The translations under genes were made by a program, and so were the position numbers. This document shows positions 1 through 6,991 of a DNA stretch of 8,908 nt, piece by piece. Position 1 is the stretch's first letter; each line of letters begins with the position of its first letter. Below the pieces are notes generated by a model that worked only from the letters and a program-made list of their open reading frames with translations, made no database searches and was not told the origin of the DNA. This DNA comes from Atopobium sp. GTDB taxonomy: Bacteria > Actinomycetota > Coriobacteriia > Coriobacteriales > Atopobiaceae. The stretch covers positions 1 through 8,908 of the forward strand of contig JAHACE010000046.1 of assembly GCA_018376005.1 (NCBI GenBank). Direction: 5' to 3'.

Positions 1-622
1 TTTAGTCATGCAAATTTGGGTGCCTTCAATTTCGTATCCTTTCATTTTTATTGCTGGCTGCATGTGTGCTTTTTCAAAAAATTCTTTTAAGCGAGCAGGG
101 GTTTACGGTCTTGTTGCTCTTGCAATATTCGCAGCTACTACCTTTGCAAATATTGATACTCCTATTAACTTTGGAATTTTCTTCTGCATGGCTTCATGCA
201 CCTTGGTAGAAGCTCTTATTTCACGTTTCGCTATTCCGCCCAAAGGGTATGCAGCGGCAATTCTTTTTCTTTTGTTATTTGTTATCTGCATTCCAATTTC
301 TGCTGGTCACATTGGTATAGGTAACATAGTTTTCTCGTTACCTAAAGAGTTGTATCAAACACCGTATTTAGCCTGGGCGGGATTTCCTTCTCCATCTTTT
401 TCATCTGGAGATTACTATCCATTGCTCCCCTATTTGTTCTTGTATGTAAGTGGAGCAGCATTTAACAGACAACTCAAGGCAGAAGGCTATCCTAACTGGA
501 TGAAAACATTTTCCCTTCCTCTTATAACAGAGATGGGAAAACATTCGCTTATCGTTTATATTTTGCACCAACCAATTTTGCTGCTCATTGCCTTATTCGT
601 CAGTCAGAATATCGTCTTCTGA
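1..622 (+). CDS. DUF1624 / HGSNAT-like membrane acyltransferase, C-terminal part (5' truncated)
   Basis: The reading frame is open from base 2 with no stop before the ATG at 8, so the gene starts outside the window and that ATG is probably internal. About 206 residues are visible, with roughly six hydrophobic segments. The first (PFIFIAGCMCAF) resembles the second helix of DUF1624 proteins. Later come an FGI-F-C stretch like the family's FGIxHxxG helix, WAGFPSPSF...DYYPLLPY, and a final MGKHSLIVYILHQPILLL. The last two blocks are very characteristic of the DUF1624 / heparan-alpha-glucosaminide N-acetyltransferase catalytic family. Bacterial members are polytopic membrane proteins thought to move acetyl groups onto cell-envelope sugars; the substrate here is unknown. 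The N-terminal helix with the family's first conserved His is not in view. The gene is convergent with hflX and the two 3' ends overlap. A general acyltransferase-3 protein is the alternative, but the end motif fits DUF1624 better. Confidence 0.8.
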   Translation, partial: LVMQIWVPSISYPFIFIAGCMCAFSKNSFKRAGVYGLVALAIFAATTFANIDTPINFGIFFCMASCTLVEALISRFAIPPKGYAAAILFLLLFVICIPISAGHIGIGNIVFSLPKELYQTPYLAWAGFPSPSFSSGDYYPLLPYLFLYVSGAAFNRQLKAEGYPNWMKTFSLPLITEMGKHSLIVYILHQPILLLIALFVSQNIVF

Positions 623-1906
623 CACCACGTACGGCTCTAAAAGTGCCTGCATATACGTGTCGGCTTTAACTGACAGTAAAAGACCTTCAGCAACGTATTG
701 CTCGTGCAAAAGCTGGCATCTCTCATGAACAGACTTAACAAGAGCGCCTTTGTTGAACGGAATAAGTGCACTAACCACCTTGTCGCCGGCGCTAGCTATT
801 TCTTGAATCTTGTGGAGAAGGCCGTTAATGCCCATACCTTCCTGAGCAGAAATAAATACTGCATCTGGATAGAGTGCTCTGAGCATTTGAAGCTCTTGGT
901 CATCAAGTAGGTCTACCTTGTTTAATACAAGAATCTGATCGCTTTTATCAGCCTCGATGTCTTTCAAAATACTACGAACAACTGCTATTTCTTTAGAAAG
1001 ATTCTTATCAGTTGCATCTGCAACTAGCAGAAGAAGATCTGCTTCTTGAGCCTCTACCAAGGTAGATTTAAAAGACTCAATCAGATTAGTTGGAAGCTTT
1101 TGAATAAATCCAACAGTATCGGTTAGAACAATCTTTCTGCCTTCATCAAGAGAAAGCGCTCTGGTGGTTGGATCAAGAGTTGCAAAGAGTTCGTCTTTTG
1201 CATATACATCTGCTCCAGTCAGTTGATTCAAAAGCGTTGATTTACCAGCATTGGTATATCCAACAAGAGAGACGCTAAACGTTCCAGAATTCCACCTGGA
1301 CTTTGACTGAACTTCTCGCCTTTGGCTGAGCTGCTTAAGTTCATTTTTAAGAGTTGAAATGCGCTTTCTAATAAGACGACGGTCAACCTCAAGCTGGCTC
1401 TCGCCTTGGCCAAATCGGCTACCAATGCCGCCACGAGTTTGCTCACCTACCAGGTGACTCCACATACCACGAAGCCTTGGAAGTACGTACTGAAGCTGTG
1501 CAAGCTGCACCTGAAGTCGTCCTTCTTTAGTGCGCGCGTGAATACCAAAAATATCAAGAATCAGCGCTGTTCGGTCAATAACTTTGACAGGCTCGCCAAG
1601 TAATTTTTCTAAATTAGATTGCTGAGAAGGCGTGAGCTCATCATCAAAGATAACAACATCAGTATTAGTGTTTCTTACCAGGGAGACTAGCTCCTCAGTT
1701 TTACCCTTGCCAATGAAAGTCTTAGGGATAGGTGCATCAAGTTTTTGCGTAAGGCGCATAAAGACTTCAGCGCCGTCAGTTTGCGCCAGACGCTCAAGCT
1801 CGTCCATTGATTCTTCAAGCGACCAGTCGCTTTTACCGCAATCAACGCCTACAAGAATTGCTCGTTCAACTTTAGGAGCTGTAGAAAATGGAACAAAGCG
1901 ACCCAT
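593..1906 (-). CDS. hflX: GTPase HflX (ribosome-splitting factor)
   Basis: At 437 aa this is normal HflX length. The order is an N-terminal HflX nucleotide-binding domain (about 14-110, beginning ERAILVGVD), a glycine-rich loop and basic helical linker (160-205, QLEVDRRLIRKR), then an Obg-like G domain: G1 GYTNAGKST (216-224), G2 TLDPTTR (243-249), G3 DTVGF (263-267), G4 NKVD (329-332), G5 SAQEG (353-357), and a short C-terminal domain from about 376. HflX binds 50S subunits and splits stalled or heat-damaged 70S ribosomes in the cytoplasm. The glycine-rich loop reads SRFGQGESQLE where the family usually has R-GPGE(T/S)QLE, so Pro is replaced by Gln and there seems to be one extra residue. 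The ATG at 1906 is chosen because no in-frame start lies between it and an upstream TAA, and the domain begins about 13 residues in. It follows miaA by 47 nt with no terminator, so co-transcription is likely. Confidence 0.95.
   Translation of the reverse strand: MGRFVPFSTAPKVERAILVGVDCGKSDWSLEESMDELERLAQTDGAEVFMRLTQKLDAPIPKTFIGKGKTEELVSLVRNTNTDVVIFDDELTPSQQSNLEKLLGEPVKVIDRTALILDIFGIHARTKEGRLQVQLAQLQYVLPRLRGMWSHLVGEQTRGGIGSRFGQGESQLEVDRRLIRKRISTLKNELKQLSQRREVQSKSRWNSGTFSVSLVGYTNAGKSTLLNQLTGADVYAKDELFATLDPTTRALSLDEGRKIVLTDTVGFIQKLPTNLIESFKSTLVEAQEADLLLLVADATDKNLSKEIAVVRSILKDIEADKSDQILVLNKVDLLDDQELQMLRALYPDAVFISAQEGMGINGLLHKIQEIASAGDKVVSALIPFNKGALVKSVHERCQLLHEQYVAEGLLLSVKADTYMQALLEPYVVSEDDILTDE
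603..623. repeat. 7-bp inverted repeat across the two convergent stop codons
   Basis: GTCAGAA (603-609) and TTCTGAC (617-623) are perfect reverse complements around a 7-nt loop. The element covers the stop of the plus-strand membrane gene and the last codons of hflX. It could act as a weak bidirectional terminator, since no other hairpin is seen near either 3' end. However, neither strand has a U-run after it, so the terminator role is only inferred. Confidence 0.35.
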
Positions 1907-1909
1907 AAA

Positions 1910-1915
1910 CTCCCC
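1910..1915 (-). promoter_or_regulatory. hflX ribosome binding site, unusually close
   Basis: The minus strand reads GGGGAG followed by only TTT before the ATG at 1906. A 3-nt spacing is shorter than the usual 5-9. No alternative in-frame start exists nearby, so the start stands, but initiation may be weaker than the motif suggests. Confidence 0.5.
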
Positions 1916-1953
1916 ATCTAAGACAAGGTAAATACGTTAGTTTTTGATGTGTC

Positions 1954-2892
1954 CTACTGGCATTGTACGTCAGCTTGCTGCACAAGAATCATCTCGAGCG
2001 CATCTTCAGGCGTGAGTTGATCCATATCAAGCCACCTGACTCGACCATCTCGTTTAAGCCAAGAAATCTGACGCTTAGCATACTGCCTGGTATGCTGCTT
2101 AATAAGCTCACCCGTTTGCTCAAGCGATTGCTCTCCAGCAAAGTACGCAAAGAACTCTTTGTAGCCAATTGCCTGCCCAGCCGTGCAATTTTCAGAGAGA
2201 CCGGACTCAATAAGCGCTTGAACCTCTTCAACAAGCCCTTGCTCAAACATAAGTTCAACTCGAAGGTTTATTCGCTCATAAAGGCGCTGACGGTCCATCG
2301 TAAGACCCCATATCTGGGCGTCAAAGTACGGTGTGTGAGCCTTTAGACCCTCATGATGAGTAGCATACGACTTGCCCTCTTCCAAGAGCTCTAAAGCCCT
2401 TACAACGCGTCGTACATTATTTGGATGGATGAGCTCTGCACTTGCTGCATCTTTTGTGGCGAGAAATTCGTGCAGGCCCTCAGCACCAAGCTCTTCTGCA
2501 AGCTTTTCATAACGAGTACGTACAGGAGACTCGATTGAGCCTGAAGGAAAATCCATCTGGTCGATAATCGAATCAAGATAAAGACCCGTTCCGCCACAGA
2601 ATACAGGTGTTTTACCAGCTTTAATAAGCTTATGAGCTTCTTCACGAGCTGCCACTTGAAACATCTGGACAGAATATTCTTCTGAAATGTTGGCACAATC
2701 TACCATGAGAAGAGGAACTTTTCGCTCCTCGACAGGAGTTTTAGCAGTGCCAATATCCATGCCACGATAAACCTGCATTGCATCAACAGAAATGACAGAG
2801 GTCTCAAGCTTCTTGGCTACCAGCTCAGACAAGGAGCTTTTGCCCGAAGCCGTGGGACCTACAATACAGATAACCGAGCCATGGGAGCTCAT
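1954..2892 (-). CDS. miaA: tRNA dimethylallyltransferase MiaA
   Basis: At 312 aa this is standard MiaA length. It transfers the dimethylallyl group of DMAPP to N6 of A37 in tRNAs that read UNN codons, giving i6A37. Visible motifs are the P-loop GPTASGKSS (12-20), SVDAMQVYRGMDIGTAK (35-51, with the conserved Asp37 and Gln40), GGTGLYL (100-106), HPNNVRRVVRALE (156-168), AIGYKE (241-246) and the C-terminal RQYAKRQISWLKRD (269-282). All family landmarks are present. The ATG at 2892 overlaps the TGA of the upstream miaB gene as ATGA, so translational coupling is likely and explains the lack of a strong separate binding site. The product supplies the substrate of the protein encoded just upstream. 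Confidence 0.97.
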   Translation of the reverse strand: MSSHGSVICIVGPTASGKSSLSELVAKKLETSVISVDAMQVYRGMDIGTAKTPVEERKVPLLMVDCANISEEYSVQMFQVAAREEAHKLIKAGKTPVFCGGTGLYLDSIIDQMDFPSGSIESPVRTRYEKLAEELGAEGLHEFLATKDAASAELIHPNNVRRVVRALELLEEGKSYATHHEGLKAHTPYFDAQIWGLTMDRQRLYERINLRVELMFEQGLVEEVQALIESGLSENCTAGQAIGYKEFFAYFAGEQSLEQTGELIKQHTRQYAKRQISWLKRDGRVRWLDMDQLTPEDALEMILVQQADVQCQ

Positions 2893-4466
2893 CGAGGATC
2901 AGACTCCATGGTTCCGCGCAGATACCAGGTACGAGCCTCATCAATATGAACATCAACAATTTTGCCGATAAGATCTTCTGGCGTGTAACCTTCTGGCAGA
3001 TTGAAGTGAACTGTTTGGTTCTTCTCGCTATGTCCCACCATGACCGTATTGTCACGCTTGGAAGTTCCTTCAACAAGAACTGCCTGCGTAGTATTGAGAT
3101 CTACCTGGTTAGCGTCGTGTGCCTGCTGAGCCACAAGCTCTGCAAGCCTATCAAAGCGCTCCTGGATGACCTCGTGAGGCGTGTTGTCTTCGTATTTTGC
3201 CGCAGGAGTGCCTGGACGCTTAGAGTAAATGAAGGTATACGCAGAAGAATAGCCAGCTTCTTTGACCAAAGAAAGCGTATCCTCAAAGTCTTCCTCTGTC
3301 TCTCCGGGGAAGCCAACAATAATGTCCGTTGAAAGCGCCAGTCCTGGAATAGCCGCACGCAGGCGAGAAACCACGTCCAAGTACTCTTCTCGTGTATAGC
3401 TGCGGTTCATCTTCTTGAGAACACGCGTAGAGCCACTTTGAACCGCAAGATGAAGATGAGGCATGACAGCTGGCGTTTCCTTCATAGCTGCAATAGTCTC
3501 ATCGGTTAGATCCTTTGGATTTGAAGAAGTAAAACGGATTCGCTCAACGCCCGTCTGACCCACAGCACGCAAAAGCTCTGCAAAACGAGGCTTACCGTAG
3601 AGGTCGCGACCATATGAGTTAACGTTTTGGCCAAGAAGGGTAATCTCACGAACGCCATCTGCGACAAGACGCTCGCACTCACCAATAACAGCCTCAAAGG
3701 TGCGACTGCGCTCACGACCACGAACGTAAGGAACAATGCAATATGTGCAGAAATTATTGCAGCCGGTCATGATAGGCACCCAAGCGTGATACTGCTGAGC
3801 GCGGTTGCTTGGCAAATCTGTGGAGAAGCCCTTGCCCTCCTCAGAAGTGTCTACGGCTACACGGTCATTCTCGCCTCTAAAAGCGCTGGTGAGAAGTGCT
3901 GGCAAGCTTGCAAGTGCGCTGGTGCCAAACACAACGTCAACAGCTGGGACCTTTTCACGGAGCTTCTCGCCATCGCGCTGCGCAATACAGCCACCAATGG
4001 CAACAATGCGCTTGCCTGATGGAGGCGTTGGAGCGCTGACCATCGCAGAAGCCTGACCATAAAGACGCTGATCGGCGTTCTCACGGACGCTACAGGTCAT
4101 AAAGATGACAATGTCAGCGTCATCGGTATCTGAAACCTCATTGCAGCCACAAGCCTCAAGCAGACCAGAGACACGCTCTGTATCGTGCAAGTTCATTTGG
4201 CAGCCAAAAGTTTTGATGTGATACATTTTTATTGCAGTTCTACTCTCCCCTGCAATTTCAATATCAGAAAACGTTGGAGCGCAGGTAATATCCAGACCAC
4301 ACGGAATCAAGAATCCGCGGGCAATGGCAACAGCCTTGATGCCCTGGTTGACAGCACCCGCACCAATGCACTGGAGCATAACAGGCTCGTTATCTTTAAC
4401 CAGTCCTGCAATAGCTCCTGCTACAGAAGCTGGTGAAGACTTACTTGAAACTTTAAGCAAACCCAT
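2889..4466 (-). CDS. miaB: SpoVS domain fused to tRNA-2-methylthio-N6-dimethylallyladenosine synthase MiaB
   Basis: At 525 aa it is about 80 longer than usual MiaB. Residues 1-80 are a SpoVS domain (see the separate entry). MiaB begins at 81 (MYHIKTFGCQMN). The UPF0004 domain has cysteines 89, 125 and 160 for the auxiliary iron-sulfur cluster. The radical SAM core carries C236-x3-C240-x2-C243 (TGCNNFCTYCIVPYVRGRE) for the second cluster, then LLGQNVNSYG (277-286), FTSSNPKDL (312-320), HLAVQSGS (339-346) and DIIVGFPGET (381-390). A TRAM RNA-binding domain occupies about 458-517. MiaB methylthiolates C2 of i6A37 to ms2i6A37, the step after MiaA. The start at 4466 is preceded by GGAG with 5-nt spacing, which supports translation from the SpoVS part; the frame runs unbroken through the junction. 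Overlap with miaA is 4 nt. MiaB rather than MtaB or RimO is chosen from the N-terminal motif and the miaA neighbour. Confidence 0.96.
   Translation of the reverse strand: MGLLKVSSKSSPASVAGAIAGLVKDNEPVMLQCIGAGAVNQGIKAVAIARGFLIPCGLDITCAPTFSDIEIAGESRTAIKMYHIKTFGCQMNLHDTERVSGLLEACGCNEVSDTDDADIVIFMTCSVRENADQRLYGQASAMVSAPTPPSGKRIVAIGGCIAQRDGEKLREKVPAVDVVFGTSALASLPALLTSAFRGENDRVAVDTSEEGKGFSTDLPSNRAQQYHAWVPIMTGCNNFCTYCIVPYVRGRERSRTFEAVIGECERLVADGVREITLLGQNVNSYGRDLYGKPRFAELLRAVGQTGVERIRFTSSNPKDLTDETIAAMKETPAVMPHLHLAVQSGSTRVLKKMNRSYTREEYLDVVSRLRAAIPGLALSTDIIVGFPGETEEDFEDTLSLVKEAGYSSAYTFIYSKRPGTPAAKYEDNTPHEVIQERFDRLAELVAQQAHDANQVDLNTTQAVLVEGTSKRDNTVMVGHSEKNQTVHFNLPEGYTPEDLIGKIVDVHIDEARTWYLRGTMESDPR
4227..4466 (-). 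other. SpoVS (Alba-like) domain at the N-terminus of the MiaB fusion
   Basis: Residues 1-80 align by eye almost end to end with Bacillus SpoVS (86 aa): LKVSSKSSPASVAGAIAGL (4-22), CIGAGAVNQGIKAVAIARGF (33-52), then GLDITCAPTFSDIEI (57-71) and ESRTAIK (74-80). Only the last few residues of free SpoVS are absent; the MiaB start codon follows directly. SpoVS proteins have a small fold compared with Alba nucleic-acid-binding proteins and also occur in non-sporulating bacteria. I infer that the domain here could help dimerise MiaB or bind tRNA. No sporulation gene is visible in the window. Confidence 0.93.
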
Positions 4467-4471
4467 GAGTG

Positions 4472-4475
4472 CTCC
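4472..4475 (-). promoter_or_regulatory. Ribosome binding site for the SpoVS-MiaB start
   Basis: The minus strand reads GGAG-CACTC-ATG, a good core with 5-nt spacing. It places the start at the SpoVS domain. The internal ATG at 4226 (Met81, where plain MiaB would begin) has its nearest purine-rich core, GGGGAG at 4245-4250, 18 nt away, which is too far to serve well. Confidence 0.75.
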
Positions 4476-4487
4476 AATTATTGTGCG

Positions 4488-4516
4488 ATTGTTCTACTCT
4501 TGCGACTCAATATCAA
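4488..4516 (-). promoter_or_regulatory. Possible promoter ahead of spoVS-miaB
   Basis: In the 74-nt gap after the GHKL gene the minus strand has TTGATA (4511-4516, 5/6 to the -35 consensus), a 17-nt spacer, and AACAAT (4488-4493, 4/6 to -10 but lacking the first T). It would allow expression of miaB-miaA-hflX apart from rny. The -10 is poor, so this is tentative. The rest of the gap shows no terminator. Confidence 0.3.
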
Positions 4517-4540
4517 AAGTCACAACAATTTTGTTTTTAC

Positions 4541-5434
4541 TTACACGACCTCATCAGACTCAGCAGAATGGCTAACCTGCGCATACACACTACGCAAAGG
4601 TTTAATCTGCTCAGCAATAATTCTATGAGCGGTTCTATCTGACATTGAAAGACCCAAAGTCTTACAGACTTCAGATAGCTCTGTTGCGTCTGCCGCTGCT
4701 CTAAAGTGCTCGAGAACAGGAACGTTTTCAAAGCCTTCAACAAACAGCAGGTCAGCAATATCAAGCGTCTGCGCAATTCTGCGACGAGCGGTGGCTGCAA
4801 TCTCTGCAGCAGAACCCAGCATTACCTCACACGAGCCTTTAACCTCAAGCGCAAAGTCACAGCAGGTACGAATAATGTTATGAGGACCTTTAACGGTTGT
4901 TTTGAGTCCGTCCTCATTCAAACCGCAGGTTGGCCAAGTAGACTGATCTACTCGCTCGGAAATTTTAGTAGTGTCTACCACAATCTGTATAACAGAACCA
5001 AGTCCCGGAGCAGAAGCCACAACCTGAGCTGATTCACAGTTTTCTTTGATGGAATAGAGAGCCATGCCTCGTCCATGAATTCCCCAACGGTCCATATGCA
5101 TGCTCTCAAGCTTTGAAGTTACACGAGCTTCAAAGATTTTCTCCTGCATGTCTTTTGGAATGCCCTGACCATCATCAAGTATGGTGATAGTTCTAAGCGT
5201 ACCCTCTTTAGACGTTGCTACATAGATATGGCGAGCACCTGCATCGCGAGAATTTCGTAAGAGCTCGATAATAATATCTTCTACTGAACGAATGTCATGC
5301 TTTGCCTGTCTACGCTCTGCTTCTGCCACGCGTAAACGAACGTACCCCGCGCCGAGGGATTCCTCGACACGGAGTGCGCGTTCACCTCCCATGGAGGCGA
5401 CAAAACCTGTTAAGTCAGTAGAAGTGGCTGCCAT
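4541..5434 (-). CDS. Orphan GHKL-fold ATPase of unknown function
   Basis: This 297-aa protein has a clear GHKL (gyrase/Hsp90/histidine kinase/MutL) ATP-binding domain: N box ELLRNSRDAGA (57-67, with E57, N61, D64), G1 box DDGQGIP (87-93), and a lid and G2 region FEARVTSKL...RWGIHGRGMALYSIKE (101-131). The TSK and GxxGRGxALxSI pattern is closer to MutL or type II topoisomerase ATPases than to ordinary sensor kinases. There is no membrane segment, no phosphoacceptor H-box, no receiver and no HTH. The N-terminal 50 residues and the part beyond about 155 are not recognised; the latter is largely helical with several cysteines (170, 191, 192, 202, 257). It starts 3 nt after rny (TAA-TTT-ATG) with a poor binding site of its own, so it is probably translated by coupling to rny. 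A regulatory or conformational ATPase linked to RNA metabolism is an inference from position only. Confidence 0.8.
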   Translation of the reverse strand: MAATSTDLTGFVASMGGERALRVEESLGAGYVRLRVAEAERRQAKHDIRSVEDIIIELLRNSRDAGARHIYVATSKEGTLRTITILDDGQGIPKDMQEKIFEARVTSKLESMHMDRWGIHGRGMALYSIKENCESAQVVASAPGLGSVIQIVVDTTKISERVDQSTWPTCGLNEDGLKTTVKGPHNIIRTCCDFALEVKGSCEVMLGSAAEIAATARRRIAQTLDIADLLFVEGFENVPVLEHFRAAADATELSEVCKTLGLSMSDRTAHRIIAEQIKPLRSVYAQVSHSAESDEVV

Positions 5435-5437
5435 AAA

Positions 5438-6991
5438 TTACTTAGCAACATCCACAGCACGAGACTCGCGAATAACAACAACGCGAACCTGTCCTGGGTA
5501 TTCCATCTCATCCTCAATCTGCTTAGCAATATCGTGAGCAAGAACAGTTGCTTCGGAATCGCTAATCATCTGAGGCTCAACCATCACGTGAAGCTCACGG
5601 CCAGCCTGCATTGCGTAAGTACGCTCAACACCCTCGTGTGCATTAGAGATAGCCTCAAGCTTCTCAAGACGTTTGATGTAGTTCTCAGCAGACTCACGAC
5701 GAGCGCCAGGACGTGCAGCAGAAATAGCGTCTGCAGCCATAACAAGCATGTCAAGCACGGTGTTTGGCTCAATGTCTGCGTGGTGAGCTTCAATAGCATG
5801 AACAATCTCAGGACGCTCGCCATGACGACGAGCAAGATCTGCACCAATTACAGCGTGTGGACCCTCAACCTCGTGGTCAATTGCCTTACCAAGGTCATGA
5901 AGCAGACCGGCACGCTTAGCTGGAGCAGGCTCAAGACCAAGCTCTTCAGCCATGATGCCGCAAAGTACTGCAACCTGAACAGAGTGAGCAAGAACATTCT
6001 GGCCGTAAGAAGTACGGTAGCGAAGCTTACCAAGAGTCTTTACGATCTCTGGATGAAGATCATGAATACCACAATCAAATGCAGCCTGTTCGCCAGCCTC
6101 AAGAACGCGCTCATTTACGAGGGCTTCTGCCTTCTTGTAGAGCTCCTCAATACGTGCTGGATGAATACGACCGTCTGCAATGAGGTTCTCAAGTGCAACG
6201 CGAGCAGTCTCACGACGAACAGGATCAAAACTTGAGAGAACTACAGTCTCTGGAGTGTCATCAATAACAAGAGAAACGCCAGACACCTGCTCAAATGTAC
6301 GAATGTTACGACCCTCACGACCAATAATCCTACCCTTTAGGTCATCGGATGGGATATGAACGGAAGTAACGGTAATCTCAGAAGCCTGATCTGCAGCAAC
6401 ACGCTGAATAGCAGTAGAAATAATCTCACGTGCAGTTTTATCTGCCTGTGCACGAACGCGCTGCTCAGACTCACGAAGAATCATAGCCTCATCGCGAACA
6501 CTTTCAGAACGGACTCGAGCCAGAAGCTCATCATGAGCCTCATCTTTTGTAAGAGCTGCAATGCGCTCAAGCTCTTGAGACTGCTGAGAAACAAGAGAAT
6601 CCAAATCGTTCTTACGACGATCAAGCTGGCCCTGAAGGCTGGAGAGCTGATGCTCACGCTTCTCTAGTGCATCAGTACGGTGATCAAGGGACTCTTCACG
6701 CTGAAGAATACGATTCTCCATGCTACGGAGCTCACTCTTACGCTTTTTCTCATCTGCCTCTGCTGCCTGCTTAAGCTGAAGAACTTCTTCTTTAGCCTCA
6801 AGAACAGCTTCTTTTTTAACTGTTTCTGCCTGGCGAGCTGCTTCAGAAGCAATACGATCTGCACTAGTCTGAGCATCTTTTAACTGCTGTTCTGCAGTTT
6901 TAATCTTTGAATTACTAATGTTAGAGAGTACGCCGTATGCAAGGCCTACTCCCACAAGAAGGCAAACAATGCCTACTGCTGCTAATTCCAT
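5438..6991 (-). CDS. rny: Ribonuclease Y, membrane-anchored endoribonuclease
   Basis: At 517 aa this is typical RNase Y length. The order is one N-terminal membrane helix (about 4-24), a long charged coiled coil (about 30-195, rich in E, K, R, Q and A), a KH domain with PSDDLKGRIIGREGRNIRTFE (214-234, GREG 224-227), then an HD domain with H336, the H365-D366 pair (GLLHDLGKAIDHE), H379 and EAHH (401-404) as metal ligands, and the conserved tail region PGQVRVVVIRE (499-509). It cleaves single-stranded A/U-rich mRNA at the membrane to start decay. The ATG at 6991 follows GAGGAG at 5-nt spacing and begins directly at the membrane helix. It has its own promoter and a long leader. RNase Y is common in Firmicutes and present in some deep Actinobacteria, which supports the taxonomic guess. 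Confidence 0.97.
   Translation of the reverse strand: MELAAVGIVCLLVGVGLAYGVLSNISNSKIKTAEQQLKDAQTSADRIASEAARQAETVKKEAVLEAKEEVLQLKQAAEADEKKRKSELRSMENRILQREESLDHRTDALEKREHQLSSLQGQLDRRKNDLDSLVSQQSQELERIAALTKDEAHDELLARVRSESVRDEAMILRESEQRVRAQADKTAREIISTAIQRVAADQASEITVTSVHIPSDDLKGRIIGREGRNIRTFEQVSGVSLVIDDTPETVVLSSFDPVRRETARVALENLIADGRIHPARIEELYKKAEALVNERVLEAGEQAAFDCGIHDLHPEIVKTLGKLRYRTSYGQNVLAHSVQVAVLCGIMAEELGLEPAPAKRAGLLHDLGKAIDHEVEGPHAVIGADLARRHGERPEIVHAIEAHHADIEPNTVLDMLVMAADAISAARPGARRESAENYIKRLEKLEAISNAHEGVERTYAMQAGRELHVMVEPQMISDSEATVLAHDIAKQIEDEMEYPGQVRVVVIRESRAVDVAK

Noticed and set aside
4541..5434. Histidine kinase annotation for the GHKL protein
   Set aside because: No phosphoacceptor histidine box, no sensor or membrane part and no response regulator nearby; the lid pattern is more MutL/topoisomerase-like.
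5534..6235. 233-codon plus-strand open frame antisense to rny
   Set aside because: It lies wholly within the well-supported rny gene, has no recognisable motif, and its Leu/Ser/Thr/Asn/Cys-rich content is what a reverse-strand shadow gives.
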